The notes below the pieces were generated by a model, which saw nothing but the letters and a program-made list of their open reading frames with translations, had not been told where the DNA came from and searched no databases. Both the position numbers and the translations under genes were made by a program. A stretch of 64,000 nt of DNA from Ferribacterium limneticum (GTDB lineage: Bacteria; Pseudomonadota; Gammaproteobacteria; Burkholderiales; Rhodocyclaceae), in NCBI RefSeq assembly GCF_020510625.1, contig NZ_CP075191.1:534001-598000 (forward strand). The letters run 5' to 3'. Numbering within the stretch: position 1 is the stretch's first letter; every line of letters starts with the position of its first letter. Below are positions 18,136-26,400 of this stretch, piece after piece.

Positions 18136-18255
18136 GTTTATCAGGTCAATTGTGCTCGGCTTGTCTTAAATCAAGCCTTGTTTGCAGCGATAAGACAAGA
18201 ATTCAAGCAGGGAATGCTGATGTATCCCTGCAAAACTCTGGAGAGATGATTCACC

Positions 18256-20514
18256 GTGTTGTCCAAGCTCCTCCTGTTGCTTCAGCGCTGGAATGGCTGG
18301 CGATTGTGGGCGGTCCTGACCCTCGGGATTGTGGTCACGGTCGAGTTGATCGTCTCGGCAATGAGTCTGATCCTGAAGGGCGAGGTTGCCTGGGATTATC
18401 TGCTGACGGGTTTTGTCGCCGCCATCATGGCGGCGCCACCCAGTTTGGTGCTGCTGACCTTTCTGCTGGGCGAACTGGCCGGGCGGCAGCAGGAATCCCT
18501 GTCGAAAAGCCTGCTGCGTGTCGAGAACCGCCTGACGATGGCGCTCGATGCCGCCCAGATGACCTGCTGGGAACTGGATGTCGTCGATGGCAGCTTGCAA
18601 TACGACCCATCGACGCTGAGGCTGCTCGGGATGTCGACCGAGGATGCGCCGCGGGATTTGCCCGCCTGGCTGGCCTATGTTCATCCGCAGGACCAGCCCG
18701 AATTCGTGGCCGCTTACGCAGCGGCCATCCAGTCGGGGGCGCCGGGCTTTGACAGTGAGTACCGGGTGAAACAGGCCTCGGGTGACTGGGGCTGGGTGCA
18801 GACGCACGGTACCGTTGTCCAGCGTGACGTTGACGGCCAGGCAAGACGGGCGCTCGGTATCACGATGAACATCGCGGGGCGCAAGAAGGGCGAGGCTGAA
18901 CTCGCGCGGCACCGGGATCATCTGGAGACCCTGGTGGGCGAGCGAACCGCTGCGCTGCAGGCGGCGCACAACAAGTTGCTTGATACGCAGTTTGCGATGA
19001 ACGGCGTCGGCATCGGTATTCGCTGGACGGAGGTGGCGACCGCACGCCTGATCGACGCCAATAATTTTGCCGCTGAAATGCTCGGCTACTCGCTAGAGGA
19101 GATGCTCAGGCTGCGTGTTTTCGATATCGACCCGAACTTCAATGAAGCACAGTACGACGAAGTCGTCGCGCAGCTTCGCCAGCAAGGCTATTTGCGTCTG
19201 GAGTCGACGAACCGGAGCAAGAACGGGACGCTGATCCCGGTCGAATTGACGCTGCACTACCTGCCGGCCATGCATGAATTGCCGGAACGGGTCATTTCCT
19301 TTCTGGTCGATATCACCCAGCGCAAGGCCGCCGAGGCGGCGCTGGTTGCGGCCAAGGAGGCGGCCGAGGCGGCGAATGTGGCCAAGAGCGCCTTTCTGGC
19401 CAATATGTCGCATGAAATCCGGACGCCGCTCAATGCCATCACCGGCATGTCCCATATCATCCGTCGCGTCGGGCTGCCGCCGGATCAACTTCGGCGGCTC
19501 GAGAAAATCGATGCGGCGGGGGAGCATTTGCTGGAAATCATCAATGCCATTCTGGATCTGTCGAAGATCGAGGCCGGCAAGCTGACGCTGAATGAAAGCG
19601 AAGTCAGCGCCAATGGCATCGTCGACAATGTGGTCGCCATGCTGCTTGATCGGGCGAATACCAAGGGACTCAGTCTGAGCGCCGAAACCGAGGGTATGCA
19701 CGTGCCTTTGCTGGGCGACGCGACCCGGCTGCAGCAGGCCTTGCTCAATTACGCCGGGAATGCCATCAAGTTCACTGACAGCGGCAGCGTCATCATCCGG
19801 GCCAAGGCCGATGAAGAGACTGAGGGCAGCCAGCTGGTGCGTTTCGAGGTGCAGGATAGCGGGATAGGCATCGCCCCCGAGGTACTTGGCCGACTGTTCA
19901 ACGTTTTCGAGCAGGCCGATAACTCGATTTCCCGGAAATATGGCGGCACCGGCCTGGGCCTCGCCATTACCCGCAAGCTGGCGCAACTGATGGGTGGTGA
20001 TGCCGGCGTCACCAGCACACTGGGCGCCGGCAGTACCTTCTGGTTTACCGCGCGTCTCACAAAAGGCCGTGAAGGGGGCGTCGGCCTGGCGGCAGTACGG
20101 GGCGGGGGGGCTGAGAAGATTCTCCGCCGCGATTTCCCCGGGCGACGGATATTGCTGGTCGAAGATGAGCCGGTGAACCGCGAAATCGCCCGCGAGTTGC
20201 TGGAGGACATCGGACTGGCCGTCGACGTGGCGGAAGACGGAAGCGTGGCCGTGCAGTTGGCGGTGGATAACCAGTACGACGCCATCCTGATGGACATGCA
20301 GATGCCGAAGATCGACGGCCTGGAAGCGACCCGGCGGATACGGGCGATGCCGGCCTATATCGATGTGCCGATCATTGCCATGACGGCAAATGCCTACGCC
20401 GAGGACAGGAGCGCCTGTTTCGAGGCGGGGATGAATGATTTCGTCGCCAAGCCCATACGCCCGGACCGGATTTTTGAAGCGCTGGCGAGAGGGTTGGCCA
20501 GCGTGAGCGCTTGA
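18256..20514 (+). CDS. Hybrid sensor histidine kinase (2 TM, two PAS, HisKA, HATPase, REC)
   Basis: 752 aa. GTG at 18256 has GGAGAGA nine bases upstream. Two closely spaced TM helices (about 18-40 and 50-72) leave almost no periplasmic part, so sensing is probably cytoplasmic or membrane-based. PAS1 is at about 88-215 (with a PAC end, MNIAGRKKGEAELARH), a coiled-coil linker follows, and PAS2 is at about 245-362. H386 is in NMSHEIRTPLNA, with ATPase G boxes DSGIGI and GGTGLGL. The receiver has D680 (LMDMQMP) and a KPIRP lysine. The linker/HisKA region closely resembles that of the kinase at 900 (AAKEAAEAANxAKSxFL), suggesting paralogy. The gene separates the AddB-like and AddA-like genes and has no cognate regulator alongside. 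Confidence 0.9.
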   Translation: MLSKLLLLLQRWNGWRLWAVLTLGIVVTVELIVSAMSLILKGEVAWDYLLTGFVAAIMAAPPSLVLLTFLLGELAGRQQESLSKSLLRVENRLTMALDAAQMTCWELDVVDGSLQYDPSTLRLLGMSTEDAPRDLPAWLAYVHPQDQPEFVAAYAAAIQSGAPGFDSEYRVKQASGDWGWVQTHGTVVQRDVDGQARRALGITMNIAGRKKGEAELARHRDHLETLVGERTAALQAAHNKLLDTQFAMNGVGIGIRWTEVATARLIDANNFAAEMLGYSLEEMLRLRVFDIDPNFNEAQYDEVVAQLRQQGYLRLESTNRSKNGTLIPVELTLHYLPAMHELPERVISFLVDITQRKAAEAALVAAKEAAEAANVAKSAFLANMSHEIRTPLNAITGMSHIIRRVGLPPDQLRRLEKIDAAGEHLLEIINAILDLSKIEAGKLTLNESEVSANGIVDNVVAMLLDRANTKGLSLSAETEGMHVPLLGDATRLQQALLNYAGNAIKFTDSGSVIIRAKADEETEGSQLVRFEVQDSGIGIAPEVLGRLFNVFEQADNSISRKYGGTGLGLAITRKLAQLMGGDAGVTSTLGAGSTFWFTARLTKGREGGVGLAAVRGGGAEKILRRDFPGRRILLVEDEPVNREIARELLEDIGLAVDVAEDGSVAVQLAVDNQYDAILMDMQMPKIDGLEATRRIRAMPAYIDVPIIAMTANAYAEDRSACFEAGMNDFVAKPIRPDRIFEALARGLASVSA

Positions 20515-20562
20515 GGGCAGGCATGGCCCGGCGTAGGATTCGGCGCTGCCCGCCGTAATGCC

Positions 20563-23500
20563 ATGGCCGGCGCTCAGCCGGAAAAACTGAATGAAAGCCT
20601 CTTGCCTGTGACTGCTGCGCCCGACCGCCTCGAAGAAGACAAAACCGCCCGTCAGCGCGCGCTGGAGATCGCCTCGTTCATCGTCGAGGCCCCGGCCGGG
20701 GCCGGCAAGACGGAATTGCTGACGCAGCGCTACCTGCGCTTGCTGGCGGCGGTCGAGCATCCGGAAGAGGTTCTGGCGCTGACTTTCACCAACAAGGCGG
20801 CGACCGAGATGCGCGACCGCATCCTGGGCAGCCTGGAACTGGCCGCCGCCGGAGAAATTCCCGCCCAGCCACACAAGCAGTTGACCTTCGGGCTGGCGCA
20901 ACAGGTATTGACCCATGATGCCTCCCGTGGCTGGCAGTTGCTCGGGCACCCCGGCCGCCTGCGCATCACGACGCTGGACGCGCTCTGTGCCAGCCTCGCC
21001 CGCCAGATGCCTTACCTCAGCCGCTTTGGCAGCCAGCCGGGCGTCAGCGAGGATGCCGAAGCGCACTATGCAACCGCCGCCCGCCGGACGCTGGAAATGG
21101 TCGAATCCGGCACGCCGGATGCTGAGGTCGTCGCCGAAGCGCTGGCTTTCATGGACAACAATGCCGGCCGGCTGGAAAAACTGCTGATCGCCATGCTCGG
21201 CCGGCGCGACCAGTGGCTGCACCATGCCTCCCGGATTGAAAGCGGGGCGATGAAGGCCGAGGTCGAAGCCGGGTTTTCAGCGCTGATCGAGCGCGATCTG
21301 GCGACTGTCGGCGGCTTGCTCGACGCCCGCACGCAATCGCTGCTCATGCCGCTGGCCCGCTTCGCTGCGGCCAATCTGCCGGGCGGGCTCGAGGCGATTG
21401 CTGACTGGCATTCGCCATTAAGCCCGGCCATCGCCGATCTGCAGCAGTGGCAGGCGGTGGCCAGCCTGTTGATGACTGGCACGGGTACTTTGCGCAAGAC
21501 GGTCGACAAGCGCATCGGTTTTCCGGCTGGCGCTGAGTTTGTCGACCAGAAAAGAGCCATGCTCGAACTGCTCGGCGATCTGCGCGGGCTGGCCGGTCTG
21601 GAAGAGGCGCTGGCCATGCTGGTCAAGTTGCCGTGCCCGGAACTGAGCGAGGCCGAGTGGGCCACGGTCGAATGCTTCTCGCGCCTGCTCCGGCTGGCGG
21701 CCGGGCAGCTTTGGCTGGCCTTCCAGGAAGCGGGTGAGGTCGATTTCATCGAGATCGCCGCCCGGGCCGGGCTGGCGCTGGGCGATGACGATGCGCCAAC
21801 CGATCTGGCCCAGGCACTCGACTACCGGATTCGTCACCTGCTGGTCGATGAGTTCCAGGACACCAGCCCGAGCCAGGTCGGCCTGATTGAAAAACTGACC
21901 CGCGGCTGGATGCCGGACGATGGCCGGACGCTGTTCGTGGTTGGCGATCCGATGCAGTCGATCTACCGCTTCCGCAAGGCCGATGTCGGCTTGTTCCTGC
22001 GCGTTCGCGAGCGTGGTATCGGCGACATCCGCCTCGGCCACCTGCGCCTGTTCCGCAACAACCGCTCGTATCCGGGCATTGTCGATTGGGTCAATACCGC
22101 CTTCCCGGGCATTTTTCCGGCCGAAGACAGCCCTGAGGCCGGCGCCGTGCGCTATGCCGAATCGGCGGCGACCCGGCCGGCGCGTGACGATAGCGGCGTC
22201 TTCGTGCATCCGGTCATCGAGCGCGAAGGCAGCGACTCGGCCAGTGAAGAAGCTTGCCGGGTTCTCGCCATCATTCAGCAAGCCCGCCACGAAGCACCGG
22301 CCGAGCGCATTGCCGTGCTGGTGCGGGCGCGCAGCCATCTCGATGCGCTGGTCGCCGAGATTCGTCGCAGCGCGCCGGATTTGCGTTTTCAGGCGGTCGA
22401 TATCGAGGGCCTGGATGGTCGCCAGCACGTGCAGGATCTGCTGACCCTGTTCCGCGCCCTGCATCATCGGGCTGACCGCGTGCATTGGCTGGCCTTGTTG
22501 CGTGCCCCGTGGTGCGGTCTGAAACTGGCCGACCTGCATGCGCTGGCCGCCGACGACAAGAAATCGACCATCTGGCAACTGATGCAGGACGAGGCACGGC
22601 TTGCCCGTCTGTCCGACGATGGCCGGCAGCGACTGAGTCATGTCCGTGCTGTGCTGCAACTGGCCTTTGCCGGTCAGTCGCGCCAGCACCCGCGCCGCTG
22701 GCTGGAGGGCGTCTGGCTGATGCTGGGCGGGCCACGCTGCCTGGAGGCGCCGGAAGCGCTGAACGATGTTGAAGCCTTCTTCAAGCTGATCGACAAGCTG
22801 GTGACCAGCCGCAGCTTGAGCCCAGAAACGCTGGCCGCCCACGCGGCGGAACTCTATGCCCCCTCCGATCCGCTCGGCGATGCCGTGCAGATGATGACGG
22901 TGCACAAATCCAAGGGGCTTGAGTTCGACACTGTGATCCTGCCCGGCCTGCATCGAGAAACCGGCGGCAACGAGAGCAGTCTGCTGCTCTGGGACGAAGT
23001 GGCCGGGGCCGATGGCGACGAGCACTTGCTGGTTGCGCCGATGAAGCAGAAAGGGGGCGGCAGTGGCGAGCCGACCGCGTACGACTACCTGAAAAAACTC
23101 GAAGCCGAGCGAGCCGCCCACGAAGACGAGCGACTGCTCTACGTGGCCGCCACTCGGGCGATTCGCCGCTTGCATCTGCTCGGCATCGCCGTTGCAGATG
23201 AAAAGAAGGAGGACGGCCTGAAGCCGCCGGCCAATGGCACGCTGCTCAAGCTGTTATGGCCCGGCGTGGCCCAGCGCGAGTTCGTCGTGGCACTGGCTGG
23301 CGCAGTGGACGGCGAAGTTTTGGCTACCCGGGTCGATCCGGCCACTTTTTCGCCACCGCTGCTGCGCCTTCGCGAAGTCGGCTTGCTGGTGGCGTTGCAG
23401 CCTGCTGCCGAAGGTGTGCGTCCCGCCGATAATCCGCTTGATCTCGATGTGGCGGCCAGCGCACTTTCGTTGGAGGCTTCGGTCGGCACACTGGTGCATC

Positions 23501-24012
23501 GTTGCCTGGAGCTGATGGCGAAAGGTGGTCTGGCGGCGTGGTCGGGCGAGCGGGTTGCCAGTTTGCAGCCGGCCTATCAGCGCTGGTTACGGGCTCAGGG
23601 CCATAGTGATGCCGAAGCCGAAAGCGGTGCCGCCGAAGCGGTGTCCGCCCTGGTCAATACGCTGGCGTCCGAGACGGGTCGCTGGCTGCTGGCCGAGCAC
23701 CCGCAAGCTGCTGCCGAGCAGGCGTGGAGCAGCACCGATGGCCAGCTGGCGAGCAATCACGTGATCGACCGCGTTTTCGTGGCCGATGCCTGTCGCTGGA
23801 TCATCGACTACAAAACGGTGCGCTTGCCCGAGGCCGAGCTGCCGCGGCGTGCCGAAAGCTACCGGCCGCAACTGGAGCGCTATGCCGGCCTGTTCGCCGG
23901 TGACCCGCTGCCGCTGCGCCTGGCCGTTTATTTCCCGCTGCAGGGCCGCTTGATCGAGTTGCTCCCGGTCGCATTGCCGGCCGATGGCGGGCAACTCAGT
24001 TTCTTGCTCTAA
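20563..24012 (+). CDS. UvrD/AddA-like helicase with C-terminal PD-(D/E)XK nuclease
   Basis: 1149 aa superfamily-1A helicase. Motif I is PAGAGKTELLTQRYL (about 43-57), with TFTNKAATEMRDR (Ia), VDEFQDTSPSQ (II), VGDPMQSIYRFRKAD (III), MTVHKSKGLEFDTVILPGL (V) and VAATRAIRRLHLLG (VI). The C-terminus carries a RecB-family nuclease signature (NHVIDRVFV...WIIDYKT). It should unwind and resect double-strand breaks together with the AddB-like nuclease encoded at 14708. There is no clear ribosome site at the ATG at 20563, and the first 20 residues look unconserved, so the true start could be slightly downstream (for example GTG 20608). Confidence 0.9.
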   Translation: MAGAQPEKLNESLLPVTAAPDRLEEDKTARQRALEIASFIVEAPAGAGKTELLTQRYLRLLAAVEHPEEVLALTFTNKAATEMRDRILGSLELAAAGEIPAQPHKQLTFGLAQQVLTHDASRGWQLLGHPGRLRITTLDALCASLARQMPYLSRFGSQPGVSEDAEAHYATAARRTLEMVESGTPDAEVVAEALAFMDNNAGRLEKLLIAMLGRRDQWLHHASRIESGAMKAEVEAGFSALIERDLATVGGLLDARTQSLLMPLARFAAANLPGGLEAIADWHSPLSPAIADLQQWQAVASLLMTGTGTLRKTVDKRIGFPAGAEFVDQKRAMLELLGDLRGLAGLEEALAMLVKLPCPELSEAEWATVECFSRLLRLAAGQLWLAFQEAGEVDFIEIAARAGLALGDDDAPTDLAQALDYRIRHLLVDEFQDTSPSQVGLIEKLTRGWMPDDGRTLFVVGDPMQSIYRFRKADVGLFLRVRERGIGDIRLGHLRLFRNNRSYPGIVDWVNTAFPGIFPAEDSPEAGAVRYAESAATRPARDDSGVFVHPVIEREGSDSASEEACRVLAIIQQARHEAPAERIAVLVRARSHLDALVAEIRRSAPDLRFQAVDIEGLDGRQHVQDLLTLFRALHHRADRVHWLALLRAPWCGLKLADLHALAADDKKSTIWQLMQDEARLARLSDDGRQRLSHVRAVLQLAFAGQSRQHPRRWLEGVWLMLGGPRCLEAPEALNDVEAFFKLIDKLVTSRSLSPETLAAHAAELYAPSDPLGDAVQMMTVHKSKGLEFDTVILPGLHRETGGNESSLLLWDEVAGADGDEHLLVAPMKQKGGGSGEPTAYDYLKKLEAERAAHEDERLLYVAATRAIRRLHLLGIAVADEKKEDGLKPPANGTLLKLLWPGVAQREFVVALAGAVDGEVLATRVDPATFSPPLLRLREVGLLVALQPAAEGVRPADNPLDLDVAASALSLEASVGTLVHRCLELMAKGGLAAWSGERVASLQPAYQRWLRAQGHSDAEAESGAAEAVSALVNTLASETGRWLLAEHPQAAAEQAWSSTDGQLASNHVIDRVFVADACRWIIDYKTVRLPEAELPRRAESYRPQLERYAGLFAGDPLPLRLAVYFPLQGRLIELLPVALPADGGQLSFLL

Positions 24013-24059
24013 GCCTGTTGCGCCGTTCCGCCAACGACGAAATAGCAACCTATGGAGGT

Positions 24060-24157
24060 GCTGATTAATTCGTCATCCCCGCGAAAGCGGGGATCCAGTC
24101 CATTGATTTTTATGGATTCCCGCCTGCGCGGGAATGACATTTCCGGATAAATCAGCG
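24060..24157. repeat. Dispersed REP-like palindromic repeat, copy 2
   Basis: The ends GCTGATTAATTCGTCATCCC and (reverse complement) CGCTGATTTATCCGGAAATG form imperfect terminal inverted repeats. Inside, CCCCGCGAAAGCGGGG forms a hairpin, and ATTCCC-N8-GGGAAT (24116-24135) fits the consensus I recall for Neisseria dRS3 repeats. It lies between the helicase stop and the solute-binding protein gene, and probably acts as a terminator or mRNA stabiliser. Confidence 0.8.
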
Positions 24158-24238
24158 TTTCCCTAGGGAGTTGACCAGTAACACGGTGATATTCAAAACG
24201 CCTATACTTGCCGATTGGCATTTTTATATGCGATTTAC

Positions 24239-24988
24239 ATGTTGCGCCGCCTGCTCCTCTCCCTGTTGTGTTTTGCCTTGCCTGCCGGCCTGCCGGGGGG
24301 CGTTGCGCATGCCGCGGAGCCGACGCTGCGTGTTGTCGTGCTGGAGAATTCGCCACCGATGTCTTACCGGGACGAAACCGGCCAGCTGACAGGCTTCAGC
24401 GTCGAAATCGCCCGTGCCCTGTGCGAGGAAATTCGCGCCAGCTGCGTCTTCGATGTGGCCGCGCAAGGGGCCTTGCTGGAGACGGTGGCCCAGGGCAAAG
24501 CCGACATCGCCGCCGCTGCGGTTTTTGCTAACCCGGACCGGCGTGGCAAGTTGCTTTTTGCCAAACCCTATTACCGCTCGCTATCACTCTGGCTGGCCAG
24601 GCCGGATGTCGTGCCGGGGCGTGTCGGCGTGCGGGTTGCCGTGGTCCAGGGTTCGGCGCAGGAGGATTACGCCCGCAAGCAGGGCTGGGATATTCACGAG
24701 GTGCGCAGCAATGGCGAGTTGGCCGGATCGTTGGTGGGCGGCGAGGCTCAGGCGGCGCTGGTTCCGATGATCAGTGCCTTGCAGTTGCAGAAAAGCGATC
24801 CGTTTCGCCGGCTTGGCCTGGCGCCGACCGTCCTGCGCGCCCCGGAGTTGAGCGGCGATGCCTCGTTCGGGATTTCGCCGCGTCGCCCGGGCTTGAGAGA
24901 CGAAATCAATGCGGCGCTTGATCGCATCAAGCGCAATGGGACGTATGATCGGATCAATTCCCGCTTTTTGCCTTTCCGGGTGAGTTGA
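24239..24988 (+). CDS. Periplasmic amino-acid-type solute-binding protein (SBP family 3)
   Basis: 249 aa from ATG 24239 (MLRRLLLSLLCFALPAG); a TTG eight codons upstream is less likely. A signal peptide of about 25 residues (AHAA/EP) precedes a complete SBP_bac_3 fold with ENSPPMSYRDETGQLTGFSV, GKADIAAAAVFANPDRRGKL and FAKPYYR. No ABC permease or ATPase genes are nearby, so it is more likely a sensory accessory than part of a transporter. It is followed in the same reading frame, after a single TGA, by the GGDEF gene, which supports a signalling partnership. Confidence 0.85.
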   Translation: MLRRLLLSLLCFALPAGLPGGVAHAAEPTLRVVVLENSPPMSYRDETGQLTGFSVEIARALCEEIRASCVFDVAAQGALLETVAQGKADIAAAAVFANPDRRGKLLFAKPYYRSLSLWLARPDVVPGRVGVRVAVVQGSAQEDYARKQGWDIHEVRSNGELAGSLVGGEAQAALVPMISALQLQKSDPFRRLGLAPTVLRAPELSGDASFGISPRRPGLRDEINAALDRIKRNGTYDRINSRFLPFRVS

Positions 24989-25018
24989 TGCCTGCTTTGT
25001 ACTACCTGTCGTGGTGCC

Positions 25019-26311
25019 GTGTGGCCCCCTTGTCTTTTTGGTTCGCCGGTTTTGATCAGGGCGCCTAAAGGCATTCATGCCGGCCGTGCTTTTGGCTTGC
25101 TGGCCGCGCTGTTCGTGCTCGCCTTCGGGGCGGCCGTCGTACTGCTGGCGTTGGACCAGCAGCGTGTGATCGATGCCAACAGTCGCCTTGAAGAAATCAC
25201 CGTGCCGGAAATCATCCGCTACCAGCGACTGGCGAGAAATCTCGAACAACTCCGTCAGGAAGGCGAGCGTATTTTTTCGGTCAGCTCGCATGCCTCCCGT
25301 CAGCAGTCGATGTTTGTCGTCACCCTGCTCGCCAGCCATCCCAGCATCCTGGAGCACCACGCGGCGGCCAAGCTGGCTCGCGAGACGGAACAGTTTCTCG
25401 GCGAAGTGGTGCGCCAGTCGGCACGCGATGAACGGCGTCAGGCGATCCATTACGATGAGTGGCAGCGCCTGGCGTCACGCCTTGGCATGCAGGTTGACGA
25501 TGTGTCGATCGAGGGCATCAATCTGGCGACCAGCGATCTGAACGTGGCGGCGGCGGCCATGAAACTGGCCCGTCACAAGTTGATCATCGCGCTGCTGCTG
25601 GTCGGGCTGTTCCTGCTGGCCTTCATCGTCCTCGTCCGTCGCCACCTGATCCAGCCGTTGCAGCGAATTGACCACGTCCTGTCCAATCTGAGCGCTGCCA
25701 GCCCATTGCCCGATTTCGACACGTCGCGAATGCTGGAAATACAGGCGGTCGAAGAGGCGATCCGTGAGCACCATGACCTGCTGATCCAGAACGACGAAGC
25801 GCGGCAGGTGCTGGAGAAGCTGGCCAACAAGGATGGCCTGACCGGCCTGATGAATCGCCGTTTCTTCATGCAGTCGGCCGAGGCCGAGCTACAGCGGGCC
25901 CAGCGTTATCGGCGTCCGGTCACGGTCGCCATGGCCGACCTCGATTTCTTCAAGAAACTGAACGATACCTATGGCCACGCGGCGGGCGATACCGTGTTGT
26001 GTGCCTTTGCCGACATGGTCAGGGAAACTTCGCGCCAGTCCGACCTGGTTTGTCGTTACGGGGGCGAAGAGTTCGCTTTCCTGTTCCCGGAAATTTCGCC
26101 GGCTGAGACCCAGAAACTGGCGGAGCGTTTGCGCGTTAGCTGCGCCAATGCCGATATCGCCCTGCCCGATGGTCGCTCGGTCAAGGTAACGGTCAGCATG
26201 GGGCTGGCCGATGCCAGCGAATGCCCGATCGAAATTGCCCTCAAGCGCGCTGACGACGCCCTGTACGAAGCCAAGCGCCTCGGGCGCAATCGGGTGGTCG
26301 TCGCGGCCTGA
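25019..26311 (+). CDS. Membrane-bound GGDEF diguanylate cyclase
   Basis: Up to 430 aa. TM1 (about 24-46), a periplasmic helical sensor of about 140 residues, TM2 (about 187-207), a HAMP-like segment (RRHLIQPLQRIDHVLSNLS), and a GGDEF domain with active site RYGGEEF (about 345-351). An inhibitory I-site RQSD lies five residues upstream, so product inhibition by c-di-GMP is expected. The start is uncertain. GTG 25019 gives 22 unconserved residues before TM1, TTG 25052 is an alternative, and neither has a good ribosome site. The frame is continuous with the preceding solute-binding protein except for its TGA at 24986. Confidence 0.88.
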   Translation: MWPPCLFGSPVLIRAPKGIHAGRAFGLLAALFVLAFGAAVVLLALDQQRVIDANSRLEEITVPEIIRYQRLARNLEQLRQEGERIFSVSSHASRQQSMFVVTLLASHPSILEHHAAAKLARETEQFLGEVVRQSARDERRQAIHYDEWQRLASRLGMQVDDVSIEGINLATSDLNVAAAAMKLARHKLIIALLLVGLFLLAFIVLVRRHLIQPLQRIDHVLSNLSAASPLPDFDTSRMLEIQAVEEAIREHHDLLIQNDEARQVLEKLANKDGLTGLMNRRFFMQSAEAELQRAQRYRRPVTVAMADLDFFKKLNDTYGHAAGDTVLCAFADMVRETSRQSDLVCRYGGEEFAFLFPEISPAETQKLAERLRVSCANADIALPDGRSVKVTVSMGLADASECPIEIALKRADDALYEAKRLGRNRVVVAA

Positions 26312-26400
26312 ACCGACGGTCACAAATCCGCTACAAGAAATTCCCGGATTGGCTGCGGCTAGCCAGTTAAAATTTCGGGTTGAATTTTTTGGGTAATTGT

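Noticed and set aside
24009..24356. Minus-strand open frame through the REP-like repeat at 24.1 kb
   Set aside because: It overlaps the helicase end, the repeat and the start of the binding-protein gene; translation looks like repeat shadow.
24988..25068. Short ATG frame coupled by TGATG after the solute-binding protein
   Set aside because: Only 26 codons and in the wrong frame for the GGDEF protein; noted only as an ambiguity of that gene start.
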